64,000 nucleotides of DNA from Paenibacillus sp. CC-CFT747 (GTDB lineage: Bacteria; Bacillota; Bacilli; Paenibacillales; NBRC-103111), in contig CP106741.1 in the NCBI GenBank assembly GCA_030323305.1, positions 4,835,501 through 4,899,500 of the forward strand, read 5' to 3'. The notes below the pieces were generated by a model that saw only the letters and a program-made list of their open reading frames with translations, was not told the DNA's origin and made no database searches. Position 1 is the first letter of the stretch. Each line of letters begins with the position of its first letter. The position numbers were made by a program, and so were the translations under genes. Shown piece by piece: positions 39,195 through 48,470 of this stretch.

Positions 39195-40260
39195 TTAATA
39201 CACTGTATTTGGAAAAAAGATTTCAACCGTAGTACCTTTATTTAATTTACTTTTGAACGATAGTGATCCTCTATGTGCTTCGACGATACGGTAACATACT
39301 GCAAGTCCCAGGCCGGTTCCATTTTCTTTCAGTGAGAAAAAAGGTTCTCCGAGTCTCGCCAGTTCTTTTTCTGGGATCCCTTCCCTTCATCATTTACTTG
39401 GATAATAACAGATCCGTCTTCTCGACTGCGGACAACGATAGTAATTCCTCCGCCATTCGGCATGGCCTCGATCGCATTTTTGAGTAAATTCATAAGTAAT
39501 TGTTTTAACTGATTCGGCTCACAAGTAAACTCATCAAGATGATAATCAAATTGTATTGTGATTTCCACGTTATGTAATAGAGCCTGTGGCTGCATGAAAG
39601 ACACGATGTCTTCAATGATTTTTTCCATTTTCACTTTCACAAAAAGAATACTTTGGGGCTTGGCCATACTCATAAATTCGTTGACGATATTATTAATACG
39701 TTCGACTTCACTCAACATAATATCGATATAATTAGTGTTTTGTGCTTTTAGTAACTGCAGGAATCCTTTAAGGCTGGTTAATGGATTGCGAATTTCATGG
39801 GCAATACCTGCCGCAAGCTCCCTACAACAGAAAGTGTTTCCGACTTGCGGAGCATCTCTTGCGCTTTTTTAGTGGCAGTGACGTCCCTTCCAATACCGAC
39901 ACAGCCTATGACGTCTCCTTGATCATTTTTCAGTGGGAAAAGAGATACGTTTGCTTCAAAAGAGCTTCTATCTTTTCGTAACAACATGATGTCCAAACCA
40001 GAAATCTCTTGTCCTTGCGATATGAGATCAAACATGCGAAAAACATCCTGCTTAAACTCTTCAGGAACCATCGGAATGATTTTTCCAGAAATTTCCTCTA
40101 ATTTCCATAGATGCAGTTCTTCAAATGTCTTGTTCACTTCAATCATCCGACCATCAAGGCCAATCACTGCAACGCAATCTGAAGTTTGGTTGAATAAGGA
40201 ATCATATAGCTGCATCCTATTATTGGGATATGATAGGAATCGGTCCGTAATAAGAATCAC
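39195..40260 (-). pseudogene. PAS-domain sensor histidine kinase (KinA/KinB-like), two frameshifts
   Basis: Soluble kinase with a PAS domain (DCVAVIGLDGRMIEVNKTFEE, GCVGIGRDVTATKKA), then HisKA with the phosphoacceptor in GIAHEIRNPLTSLKGFLQLL, and HATPase (LKQLLMNLLKNAIEAMPNGG, GTGLGLAVCYRIVEAHRG). Single-base losses near 39825 and 39368 split it; restored it is 355 residues. No response regulator is adjacent, as for sporulation phosphorelay kinases. The first codons are uncertain, since GTG 40260 lacks a ribosome site. Confidence 0.82.
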
Positions 40261-40426
40261 CTAATTAAATTAATATTTACCACAAATATTCCCCACAATC
40301 AGACGAATTCCTGCTATATAAAAAAATCGCCACCTATATTTGCCCTGTAAGTACTTTCCTGGCATTCTTGTTGACTCTCTGTTGACTTCGAGGCATAAAA
40401 AATATTACTTCCACTTTGACGGTACC

Positions 40427-40524
40427 AAGCCTTCTTTGTCCAGGGAGTAGAATTATCCCATGGTGAAATCCTGCGAATAAGCGAGCATTTGTAAGAAAAC
40501 TACATTGTACCGAGGGAGTTTAGC
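40427..40524. repeat. Diverged dispersed repeat, copy 2
   Basis: Partner of 27311-27407; ends with the same AAAACTACATTGTACCGAGG. Confidence 0.55.
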
Positions 40525-40638
40525 GCCCCAAAACCATGAAGCATTTATCAGTCTACCCCAGTAATTTACCGTTTCTTGAACCTTAGTTTACCATACGCCC
40601 GATTTTGCTCAGTTTGAAGTCCAGGTGCTTGTTATGCC

Positions 40639-40752
40639 GTCGGGAATGGGATCAAATTCTTGACATCGCCCAATGACAAGAACTTGATCCCATAAAATAA
40701 AAAAGGCGCGTTCAACACGGATTTTAATGGGACAATGTTTTTGACTTCCGAC
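40639..40752. mobile_element. IS-end-like repeat array, copy C
   Basis: GTCGGGAATGGGATCAAA and an inverted partner TGACAAGAACTTGATCCC, with the same layout as copy B but diverged. The stretch 40753-41100 has no supported gene; a short minus-strand frame with DANVLVLPADPYFGRG may be a coding remnant. Confidence 0.5.
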
Positions 40753-41175
40753 ATTCGACGAAGGCGCCTTGACGATTCCCCTCCCGAAATACGGGTCGGC
40801 CGGCAAAACCAATACGTTAGCGTCATGATTGCAATATAAGAAATAGTTTTGTTCCAAGTTGGATGCATTGGGTAGATCCACCGACGATGTCGTTTATCGA
40901 ATCTGGAATATGCTAGAGCGATACGCCTTCTCCCGGACATGCGACCAATACCTGCTGCATGCCATTCCTTCCTTTCCCTGCCGCGTTTATCGTTTACACT
41001 GATGTTTTAGCATAGTATCATTTTTTACCGCAGCATTTTTATACCCTTCTTCGTGATGGATACGGGTGCTGCGTGCTGCTCGCGTTTAGATTTTTGCTTT
41101 ATAAGGTTATACTGGTTTTGAGGGCTCAATGCCATTTTGCTCAACATTGCTCGACAGTATAAGGAGGCGTCCGGC

Positions 41176-41829
41176 ATGACCGTCAGCATAAAAGTATACT
41201 CCGACTACGTATGTCCATTTTGCTTCATTGCGGAGGTGCCGCTGGAGCAGGCTATAGACGGTAAGGATGTAACGGTGGAATGGATGCCGTTCGAGCTGCG
41301 GCCGTATCCCGCCGAAACGCTTCGCACGGAGGGCGAGTACCTGCCCCGCGTATGGAAGCAATCCGTATATCCGATGGCGGATCATTACGGGGTGCAGATC
41401 GTGCTGCCGAAAGTTTCTCCCCAACCGCATACCCATCTGGCGTTTGAGGGTTACCAATATGCCAAAGAGCACGGTAAGGGCAATGCGTACAACGACCGGA
41501 TGTTCCGGGCATTTTTCCAGGAAGAGCAGGATATCGGCAATGTGGATATTTTAGTAAAGCTGGCCGGTGAACTAGGATTGGACGAAGGGGAATACCGCGT
41601 AGCGCTGGAGAGCGGCCGCTACCGCGAGGCGCATCGGAAGGCACTCCGGCATGCATATGACGACGCGGACATTACCGCGGTTCCGACATTCGTTGTGGGC
41701 GACAAAGTATTGCGCGGCGTGCAGCGCAAGGAAACACTGGAGCAGGCGATCAACGAGGAGCTCGCCAAGCAGCCCGGTCTCATCAATCTCGGCGAAGGTT
41801 TGGTCTGCGGACCGGAAGGCTGCGATTGA
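41176..41829 (+). CDS. DsbA-family oxidoreductase (FrnE-like)
   Basis: A thioredoxin-fold disulfide isomerase-like protein without signal peptide, 217 residues. The active site is CPFC near the N-terminus (YSDYVCPFCFIAEVPLEQA), and the cis-proline loop is AVPTFVVGDKVLRGVQ. It resembles the cytoplasmic FrnE/YwbO group. The ATG at 41176 follows AAGGAGG; an upstream TTG at 41137 is less likely. It is GC-richer than the surrounding remnants. Confidence 0.9.
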   Translation: MTVSIKVYSDYVCPFCFIAEVPLEQAIDGKDVTVEWMPFELRPYPAETLRTEGEYLPRVWKQSVYPMADHYGVQIVLPKVSPQPHTHLAFEGYQYAKEHGKGNAYNDRMFRAFFQEEQDIGNVDILVKLAGELGLDEGEYRVALESGRYREAHRKALRHAYDDADITAVPTFVVGDKVLRGVQRKETLEQAINEELAKQPGLINLGEGLVCGPEGCD

Positions 41830-41931
41830 GATCATCGATCGTTGTCGCTTGCGTCCCATTTTCTTGTGCAGAGATGAAGATGATACGATTGCGGATTCGG
41901 CCCAAATATTACTTCTGAAAGGTGAGCGCAT

Positions 41932-42240
41932 ATGGATGCGGTAAATGAAGTGCTGCTCGACGGTTATCACATTCGTGTGACCGATTATAAGGAACAAACG
42001 GTCGATGATCCGGCGAACGGCAAGCGGCGGATTCTGATCATGCTGCAGTTCGTAGTAAGCGGCCGCGAGCATTATCACGATGTCACCGTGCTGTTGTACA
42101 ACCGGACGTTCGATGTGGAAGTGCCCGAACGTAAGCTGCGGTTCCGGGCGACAATCCATTCGTACGCGACCTCCATTCCGAACGCGGCTGAGCCGGATGC
42201 ATCTGTCGATTTCAAGCTGGGATTGATCGAAACCGATTAA
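41932..42240 (+). CDS. DUF3219 family protein (YkvR-like)
   Basis: A 102-residue cytoplasmic protein of unknown function found in Bacillales. It shares with YkvR the opening LLDGYHIRVTDYKE, YHDVTVLLYNRTFDVEVPER, and LRFRATIHSYATSI. It has an AAGGTGAG site and follows the DsbA-like gene by about 100 bases, so it may be cotranscribed. No catalytic residues are evident. Confidence 0.75.
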   Translation: MDAVNEVLLDGYHIRVTDYKEQTVDDPANGKRRILIMLQFVVSGREHYHDVTVLLYNRTFDVEVPERKLRFRATIHSYATSIPNAAEPDASVDFKLGLIETD

Positions 42241-42246
42241 ACAAAC

Positions 42247-42279
42247 AACCCGGGCCTGTTAAATAAGGCATCGGGTTTG
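42247..42279 (+). terminator. Weak terminator after the DUF3219 gene
   Basis: AACCCGggCCT pairs with AGGcatCGGGTT, followed by a short T-rich tail. Confidence 0.45.
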
Positions 42280-42363
42280 TTAAGTCTCTCTCCCGGTTTT
42301 GGTTCATAAGGAGAAAATAAGTGACTGAAGTCAGAACCTCCATCTAATTAATTGTTACATAGG

Positions 42364-42807
42364 TCATATCATCAACTCTTCGTCTATCGGATATTCCCAT
42401 AGTCCCAGTTTTCCCTTCACTGGAATATAGGGCTTCAGCAGACGGAAACCCGCTATTTCCCACGCAAAATAACCTGGACTGTAATCGCCTAACAGGAAGT
42501 CCTCACCCGTCACAACCTTCCCGCCATCCAGAATGGCTGACGTATGATTAGCGTCGATGACTTGATAACAATTTGTAAGCTCGCCAGTTGCAAGGATAAC
42601 CCCCGTAGGGAGGTTTTGTTCCGTAAAGCCATTCTTGGACAGTAAAGAACGTATGGGTTCATATTTGCAGGCCTGCTTATCGACTTTCTGGCTTGCATGA
42701 ATGGCCAACGGTCCGCGAAACCGGGTCTTCCAGGATCTTGTTTCATAGAGAGTATCGCCTTGGACAAGCAGAGACGCCCATGGTTGAATCATGGATAGTA
42801 CTTTCAT
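42364..42807 (-). CDS. ASCH domain protein
   Basis: RNA-binding-like ASCH fold, about 147 residues. It opens with VLSMIQPWASLLVQGDTLYETRSWKTRFRG, the typical conserved start with a buried Trp/Glu/Lys surface, and has LPTGVILATGELTNCYQV and GYFAWEIAGFRLL later. ATG 42807 has GGAG nine bases upstream and is preferred to 42822. ASCH proteins act in translation regulation or as modified-nucleoside amidohydrolases; this one cannot be placed more finely. Confidence 0.87.
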   Translation of the reverse strand: MKVLSMIQPWASLLVQGDTLYETRSWKTRFRGPLAIHASQKVDKQACKYEPIRSLLSKNGFTEQNLPTGVILATGELTNCYQVIDANHTSAILDGGKVVTGEDFLLGDYSPGYFAWEIAGFRLLKPYIPVKGKLGLWEYPIDEELMI

Positions 42808-42844
42808 TCCTCTACGCTCCATTACTGTTCATAATGAAGTACTA

Positions 42845-42950
42845 TTTCCCCAAACCTGTCAGATTGCTTAAACTTCATAGTAGAGCGCCTCCTTGATGGT
42901 GTTGGGTTTCGAACCCGTGGACAAACCCATCATACCGAGGCGCTCCTTTT
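42845..42950 (-). mobile_element. IS110-family remnant, left end and first codons
   Basis: A hairpin with arms GAGCGCCTC/GAGGCGCTC (42883-42945) is followed on the minus strand by ATG AAG TTT AAG, reading MKFKQSDRFGEI, the typical IS110 transposase start. The hairpin is alignable with the one at 45514-45568. In IS110 elements this left end encodes the bridge RNA; here only a stub remains. Confidence 0.6.
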
Positions 42951-43063
42951 TTGGCAAAGTTTCTTTTCTTAGCCAATACACGAATGTTTAGTTTAGCAAG
43001 CGTACCTTTATTCGTTGTTTTTGCGAGAACAAAAGTGTCGGGAACAGCGATTAACTTTTTTAT

Positions 43064-43450
43064 CTATATTGCGTTCGCTTCCATCACCAGGTTTCGTCGA
43101 GATGTTGTGCATAGTACATAATCGGTACCTTTACGTAAGGTTTCCTCTGCTTCCTGATAATGCCCCAAATATCGATAGGTGCTCCCAAGGCCAAGTAAGG
43201 CTCTTACAAGATCTGGTCCGGAAAGTCCTTGTTCAAGTGCCCGAACGTAGAAAGGAATTGCTTCTCGTCCTAATCCTGAATTGTCATGGGCAACTGCTGT
43301 TTGAAAGTTGATCTCTGCATGGTCCGGGTACGTGTTTGCTAAATCTAAAAGCATTGTGCGGGCTTCAGCAAGAACAGCTTGATCTTGCTTAGCTCGTCCC
43401 TCTTCACGCATTTGTATTGCCTTATTTAAACGTTCTCGCATCCTTGTCAC
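43064..43450 (-). pseudogene. Tetratricopeptide-repeat protein, truncated
   Basis: Three TPR units (MLLDLANTYPDHAEINFQTA, GLGREAIPFYVRALEQGL, ALLGLGSTYRYLGHYQEAEETL) of the Tetratrico peptide repeat group 5 type found in Bacillales. The frame turns to unrelated residues after ETLRKG, and the usual last repeat and C-terminus are missing. It is probably broken by a frameshift or insertion. Confidence 0.65.
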
Positions 43451-43507
43451 ATTTCCTTTCTATTTTTCCTCGAACAACAACATTATATAACTTATAATGC
43501 TAAGAAA

Positions 43508-43620
43508 CCTCCAAATTGCTCGCTCTTTCTCACGAATACTGCATTCTAGAGTATATAATTGCCATGACTAACTGGAACAGTTATCAAAATGAAGAAATTC
43601 TTGGGGGCGGAGAAAGCGCA
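43508..43620. repeat. Dispersed repeat, copy 2 (partner of 34643)
   Basis: Same 110-base sequence as 34643-34755, with CTAACTGGAACAGTTATC inside and ATTCTTGGGGGCGG at the end. Confidence 0.6.
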
Positions 43621-43621
43621 C

Positions 43622-43898
43622 CCCCGATATAGTTCCTTAGGATTTTTTCGGTATTTCTCCCCAAACCGTAAGTGACACATTCAGCGACCGATCCTGCCAC
43701 CTTTACGGTCAAGATTTTCCCAAATTCAATGTCCTGGAAATCATCAGTTTGTTCATGGATGTACCTTACTTCCTCAGGTATTAACTTTCTAATCATAAGT
43801 CCAATTTCTTTAGGATCAAATTATAGCATTTGGGGTTGTAGCATTTGGGCTGTCGAAGTCTTACCAGAACCAAAAGCCCCATTTATCATGATAATCAC
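43622..43898 (-). pseudogene. P-loop kinase/AAA-type NTPase fragment
   Basis: MINGAFGSGKTSTAQML contains an intact Walker A. A frame break near 43825, at a duplicated CCAAATGCTA, is followed by FDPKEIGLMIRKLIPEE. The protein is cut by the dispersed repeat at 43620 after about 90 residues. It matches the start of small AAA_33-type nucleotide kinases. Confidence 0.6.
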
Positions 43899-43949
43899 GT
43901 GATTACTCCTGGTAAAATTACGTCTTTTAATAAGCTTTGACTTACCGTA

Positions 43950-45318
43950 CTATATGCTGTTACTGGCAATAATTTGATTTACAGCTCGTAACGCAGAAGA
44001 GATCGCCCCTTCAATCCAACCGGGAAAAAGGCTTGTATTATCGCCAGCAAAGTAAATTCTACCTTGCTCGGCAGACAGTGTTGGGAGCATTCGAATCATC
44101 TGTTTCGGCTTATACCAAGCATACGCACCTCGGGAGTAAGGATTATGGTCCCAAGAAAATACCGTCCCACCTTCATAATTATACGATAATTCAGGAAGCA
44201 CCTGTTTGATTTCTGATACAGCTGAATTAATATTACCAGCTCTAGATATTTCTCGCGCCGATTCCCCGGAGGAGTACGAACAAATTAACCCCTCCTTGAT
44301 GTCGTTTGAGTAAATGTAGCATCAAGCAACCATCCAATTTTCAGATCTGTATTTACTGTAGTAAAGGAACTTAAGTTGTTCCAGAATCTGCTACGGCTTT
44401 GTACGACGGTACGCGTAACGGAAGTAGAAAGTTGATTTTGAATGACGTCATTTTTTTCTTTGCTAAGTGGCGGAGAAAAATGTATGGTACGCAGGACTGT
44501 AGAGGGAATGGCCACAATGACCCGATCACCGCAGATAGTGAAAACTTCACCGGAATTGTTAAATTGGATAATTACTCCTTTATTACTATGTTCAATATGT
44601 GTCACAGCACATCCATAACTGATAGTAGAGCCAATTGTAAGGGCAAGCTTTTTCGGTAATTGATCCATTCCACCTACTATAGTCTGTGTACTTCTTTCGG
44701 AACTGGTCATTTTTAGGTCAAGAAGTCGCTGTAATGCAGAAACTTTGCGAATACCATCACCTAACATCTGCATATATCCAATTTCAAACAGCTTAATTGC
44801 ACCCGAAGATGCTCCTTGACCTTTAAGATATTCTTCCATTGTCATTGAATCGAGCTGTGCCGCTTGTTTTGTGGGCCAGCCTGGCAAAAAGGATTACCCG
44901 TCGCTTGAAGCCCCGGCTTAAGATACTTTTCCAACATTCCCGCATATCCTAAAATTCTTTCCTCGGCTGTTAGTGAAACAGGCCATAGGGCAGGTTCATC
45001 CGGAGACTCTATTATTAATCTCCCGTCGATATATGACAGACTTCTATTGGGGACTGGCAAATTTATTAATTGAACCCCGACTTGCTGGGCATAACTCAAT
45101 GTGAGAAAATGATGCGCTCCAATGAAGGCAGCCCCCATTTCACAAAACAATCCGTCGGAAAATTGGTCCCGCATCGTATATATTCGACCACCTGGTTGAC
45201 TATTTGCCTCTAATAATCGCACGTTATATCCTTGTTTCATAAGCTCCAATGTGCATACCAACCCCGCCATCCCTGCCCCAATAACTACAATACGCTCAGG
45301 AAAACGACCTATCACCAT
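43950..45318 (-). pseudogene. Flavin monoamine oxidase family protein, two frameshifts
   Basis: FAD-dependent amine oxidase, about 456 residues when repaired. The dinucleotide-binding motif IVVIGAGMAGLVCTLELMKQGYNV and LLEANSQPGGRIYT are at the N-terminus, and the C-terminus has GRIYFAGDNTSLFPGWIEGAISSALRA, the FAD-contacting end. ATG 45318 has GGAGG ten bases upstream. Breaks lie at a T run near 44887 and near 44297. Each is one base, so the gene may be intact in the organism. The amine substrate is unknown. Confidence 0.85.
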
Positions 45319-45424
45319 AAAATCCGATTCCTCCAAATATTCCTTTATATGCATCATGCATGTTTATAATCCTCTAGTTGATAGGCGCTTCTTATTATTC
45401 TATGCTGTCCATTACTTCAATAAA

Positions 45425-45475
45425 ACAATAGAGGAGCTGCCTGAAGCAAGCTCCTCTATTGTCGTGCCCGTTAGG
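45425..45475 (-). repeat. Cassette-like boundary element B8
   Basis: The hairpin CAATAGAGGAGCT/AGCTCCTCTATTG (45425-45460), followed by CGTGCCCGTTAG on plus, which is CTAACGGGCACG on minus. Confidence 0.6.
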
Positions 45476-45509
45476 ATTCCTGTAGAACGTTAATTTTGCG
45501 CTTTGCACA

Positions 45510-45905
45510 AAAACGAGCGACTCCGGTACGATGAGTTAGTCCCTTTAACCATCTTAAGGAGGTCGCTCTATCTTGAAGTATAAAGCTCAAAACAAAATCA
45601 ACTACTCAAACGCATTTCCATCCGGCACCTTGTTGTCGGCATCGACATCGAAAGCAATCCCACGTTGATCCCGCCGTCAACTTCCTTGGAATCCTGCTCG
45701 GCGTTCCGCTTCACTTCTTGCAAGTAATCGAGGATGAAGTGGCGGCTGCACTGGCGGCTATGCACATGGCTATGCTTTGCTGCGGCATGCTGGCCTCAAC
45801 CTGGCTGAAGCGAGCTCAGGCAAGTGGAAAGGCCAAATGTCCATCAGTAAACGGGGCCGACCCAGACTTCGCCATGCGATGCGATGCTTCAACCGGCCGT
45901 GTATG
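45510..45905 (+). mobile_element. IS110-family element, internally deleted
   Basis: A left-end hairpin GAGCGAC...GTCGCTC (45514-45568) is followed at TTG 45573 by LKYKAQNKINYSN, then in other frames HLVVGIDI (first DEDD aspartate) and HVDPAVNFLGILLG. It jumps directly to the transposase C-terminus, AGLNLAEASSGKWKGQMSI and SKRGRPRLRHAM. The middle of the gene is deleted. Confidence 0.75.
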
Positions 45906-45937
45906 AGGGAATAAATAAGAGAAGGAGGCTGATTACC

Positions 45938-46435
45938 ATGAACATATCGACATATTTCTTCGAAGACGATGGACAAATTCCCAACAACCCGGATTTACCT
46001 GTGCTCCTTTACGCCGGGGCATTTCGAGAAGACCCTGTCCAAGCCGAAGCAAGATTCAACCTGAACAACTGGCGGAACAGCTGGGTGAACGGCGTATTTC
46101 CCTACCATCACTATCACAGTAATTCCCATGAGGTGCTGGGTGTGTTGAAAGGATCGGCCCTGCTGGTCATCGGTGGGGAGAAAGGAAAAGAAATCAAGGT
46201 ACAAGCCGGCGATGTGCTGGTGTTGCCAGCCGGAACGGGCCATAAAAAGCTACGCTCAAGTGCTGACTTTTCCGTAGCAGGCGCCTATCCGGAAGGGATG
46301 AGCTATAATACGAAAACCGGTGAGGCGGGAGAACGGTCTCAGGTGCTGGAAGACATTAAACGTGTCCCTTTGCCAAACCAAGACCCTATCTTCGGGGATG
46401 AAGGACCGCTCCAGAGCAATTGGAAGAAGAAATAA
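45938..46435 (+). CDS. Cupin domain protein (YjlB-like)
   Basis: A 165-residue single-cupin protein. It opens with ISTYFFEDDGQIPNNPDLPVLLY, as in YjlB. Metal ligands are visible in FPYHHYHSNSHEVLGVLKG (HxH...E) and LVLPAGTGHKKL (His). It ends with PNQDPIFGDEGPL. The start ATG 45938 follows GAAGGAGG. It is one of the few plus-strand genes in the accessory region, directly after the IS110 remnant. The function of the family is unknown. Confidence 0.88.
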   Translation: MNISTYFFEDDGQIPNNPDLPVLLYAGAFREDPVQAEARFNLNNWRNSWVNGVFPYHHYHSNSHEVLGVLKGSALLVIGGEKGKEIKVQAGDVLVLPAGTGHKKLRSSADFSVAGAYPEGMSYNTKTGEAGERSQVLEDIKRVPLPNQDPIFGDEGPLQSNWKKK

Positions 46436-46546
46436 GGGCAACCGGCGGTTACCCTATAGCATATTAACAGCTAAAATCACGAAGCCTCAGTCACATCCCC
46501 GCTCCTTGTTGCTTCAAGCCTTGTGCCTTGTGGTGTCACTCATTGT

Positions 46547-46569
46547 GAACTAACGTACCCGTTAGTTCA
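46547..46569 (-). repeat. Cassette-like boundary element B9 (compact form)
   Basis: GAACTAACGTACCCGTTAGTTC is a nine-base inverted repeat around TACC. On the minus strand the gene's TGA is one base from CTAACGGG. There is no separate hairpin here; the two boxes face each other. Confidence 0.65.
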
Positions 46570-46893
46570 ATTTCCCAATCTGAAAAATTCAGCTTGATTC
46601 ATAAAATATTCATCAATTTTTTCGACTATAAGCCCTCCGTTTTCTTCCGAGTTGCGTTTAACTTGAATCCATTCGATGTCTTTCTTAAACTGCTCCCATA
46701 GCCTTTGACGCTGCGCCATATCCTTAAATTCCATCACATAATATAGTTTGTTTTGGCCTGTTGCATCTATCCAGAAATTCACGACCTTCATTCCCAGTCT
46801 TGTAAAAATTCTAAACGTATGCTCCTTAAATCTGTCTTGAATGGCATCCATTCGACCTTCGTAAATCGTATAGATTCGTAACTCGTATAGCAT
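46567..46893 (-). CDS. NIPSNAP family protein
   Basis: A 108-residue ferredoxin-like alpha/beta barrel of the NIPSNAP family: MLYELRIYTIYEGRMDAIQDRF, KLYYVMEFKDMAQRQRLWEQF. The protein is complete for the one-domain bacterial type. The function is unknown; members often associate with oxidative metabolism or vesicle proteins. The stop codon touches boundary element B9. Confidence 0.88.
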   Translation of the reverse strand: MLYELRIYTIYEGRMDAIQDRFKEHTFRIFTRLGMKVVNFWIDATGQNKLYYVMEFKDMAQRQRLWEQFKKDIEWIQVKRNSEENGGLIVEKIDEYFMNQAEFFRLGN

Positions 46894-47041
46894 GTTATTT
46901 CCTCCCTGAATGAATCTGTTTGGTAATCCAGCACACTTCTATTTCGACTTTTTAGAAAATCAGATCGAGCGCATTCTCTCTGGACCATCATGTTTACCTG
47001 CCTTACGTCTGTGTGTTTTAGGCACTTCTTCAGTTTGGTTG

Positions 47042-47452
47042 TTACTCAAATCGGTTATACCAATCTTGGCATACAATTATTCTATGTCCGTCTGGATCAA
47101 AAACATCGAAGTATTTTCCGCAACCAGGATTATCATAACGTTCACTAACTCGAACGTTTTCAGCTAGTAGATTCGCATAAAACAGTTCAATATTTCTTGT
47201 TCCCATTTCAAACCATACAGACTGATTATTTTTTTCGTTCGGTTTATAATCCTCTTGCTGATGGAGGAAGATTGATGGACTATTTCCAATACTTAGGATC
47301 GCGTTTGGATAGGGGTCTGGTGCACGTTTCAACTCAAATCCTAAGTGTTTAACATAAAAATCAACGGATTTTTCTAAGTCACTTACTGCCACGCTTATGA
47401 TATGTATGCCGATAGCCCTTTCAATTTGGTTTATAATTTGCTCATTACTCAT
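47042..47452 (-). CDS. VOC family protein (glyoxalase/bleomycin-resistance fold)
   Basis: A 136-residue metal-dependent-fold protein. IHIISVAVSDLEKSVDFYVKHLGFEL carries the first paired motif, and YFDVFDPDGHRIIVCQDW carries the second. Metal ligands are plausible (His17, Glu in the last strand), so enzymatic or antibiotic-binding roles are both possible. Its TAA lies within a degenerate box (GTTACTCAA on plus). It is an accessory unit like its neighbours. Confidence 0.87.
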   Translation of the reverse strand: MSNEQIINQIERAIGIHIISVAVSDLEKSVDFYVKHLGFELKRAPDPYPNAILSIGNSPSIFLHQQEDYKPNEKNNQSVWFEMGTRNIELFYANLLAENVRVSERYDNPGCGKYFDVFDPDGHRIIVCQDWYNRFE

Positions 47453-47588
47453 CCAATCCCCACCTTTCTGGAAGATATATACAATACAAATGGTATCATT
47501 TAGCCTTTTCTATGTAAATGCTTATAGTTTAATGCCAGTGATTGAACAAACTACATATTTGCTGACAGCTTTTCGTATGCTTACACGG

Positions 47589-47610
47589 AACTAACGTGCC
47601 GGTTAGTTTA
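47589..47610 (-). repeat. Cassette-like boundary element B10 (compact form)
   Basis: AACTAACGTGCCGGTTAGTT: inverted AACTAAC/GTTAGTT. The TAA stop of the adjacent gene is inside the box on the minus strand. Confidence 0.65.
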
Positions 47611-48064
47611 ACGTCGAGGCTTCATACACCTTTGTCTCATCACCAGTAAAGATAAATGCATTAGTAATATGAATCCAGCCGTATTTCTCATAATATCCGT
47701 TTAAATCTGTACAAAGATAAAGTTTGCTGTGACCCTTTTTTTCCGTTTCTTGAAAAGCATGCTTCATTAATTGGGACCCGATTTTCCGTCCTCTTTGTTC
47801 TGGGGGTACGTATAAACAAGCAAGCCACGGAAATATATCTTGCCGAGAAATCAAATCATTACGCAATATAGCGTATGTACCAATAATTGATTCGTTTTCT
47901 ATCGCTATATAAAAGCTTGGTAATTCACTATTAGTATTTAATGAATGAAGCATACAGTCGTGATAAAACTTAAAGTTCTTTTCAGTGCCCCATTGATTCC
48001 AAAAAATTTGTACAGCTCTTTCAAAATAATCGGGCTTATTTTTTAATTCATAAACCTCTACCAT
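47603..48064 (-). CDS. GNAT family N-acetyltransferase
   Basis: A 153-residue acetyltransferase. The acetyl-CoA loop is YVPPEQRGRKIGSQLMKHAF; before it is ENESIIGTYAILRNDL and after it LYLCTDLNGYYEKYGWIHI. ATG 48064 follows GGGAGAATGTT and is preferred to 48097. The substrate is unknown. Its stop codon lies within boundary element B10. Confidence 0.88.
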   Translation of the reverse strand: MVEVYELKNKPDYFERAVQIFWNQWGTEKNFKFYHDCMLHSLNTNSELPSFYIAIENESIIGTYAILRNDLISRQDIFPWLACLYVPPEQRGRKIGSQLMKHAFQETEKKGHSKLYLCTDLNGYYEKYGWIHITNAFIFTGDETKVYEASTLN

Positions 48065-48164
48065 AACATTCTCCCTTTCCTGTTTTGAAAAGCTCATTAA
48101 GCTTCCACATACATAATTATATCTGTATTTAGTGCCTAATTATGGGAAGAGAATTATTATAACT

Positions 48165-48225
48165 ATCCTGCCCCGTTCGTATTATGAGGTCACCAGATCT
48201 TACTGGTCGACCTCATTACCGGCGA
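48165..48225 (-). repeat. Cassette-like boundary element B11, degenerate
   Basis: CCTGCCCCGTTCG on plus is followed by the hairpin ATGAGGTCaCCAG...CTGGTCGACCTCAT. The box is diverged (GTTCG instead of GTTAG). Confidence 0.4.
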
Positions 48226-48270
48226 ATACCGTTAAAGAGTGATTAAATAAATCCTGTCAATGGGCTGGAT

Positions 48271-48396
48271 GCTTCTATAGGAGAAAGTCATGCCCAAGCT
48301 TTCTCAGATCGTGGCATGCCGCACGGCAAGACCTTTCGATTTGAGCACAACCTCGAGGAACTAGCTTCGTTTTTAAGATATGTGCAAGAGCTTTAA
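48271..48396 (+). mobile_element. IS110-family transposase fragment
   Basis: One frame reads ESHAQAFSDRGMPHGKTF and RFEHNLEELASFLRYVQEL, the segment that follows the first catalytic Asp in IS110 transposases. It ends at TAA 48394-48396; nothing else of the element is seen. Confidence 0.55.
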
Positions 48397-48470
48397 TCCT
48401 CTAAATTTGACAAGATGAGATTTTCAAAAAACACACATAAACACTCCAGGTCAAATCCGCTGTATCTTTA

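Noticed and set aside
42883..42945. tRNA-like or rho-independent terminator
   Set aside because: The GGGTTTCGAACCC loop suggested a T-arm and the T run a terminator, but alignment with 45514-45568 and the following MKFK start identify it as an IS110 left end.
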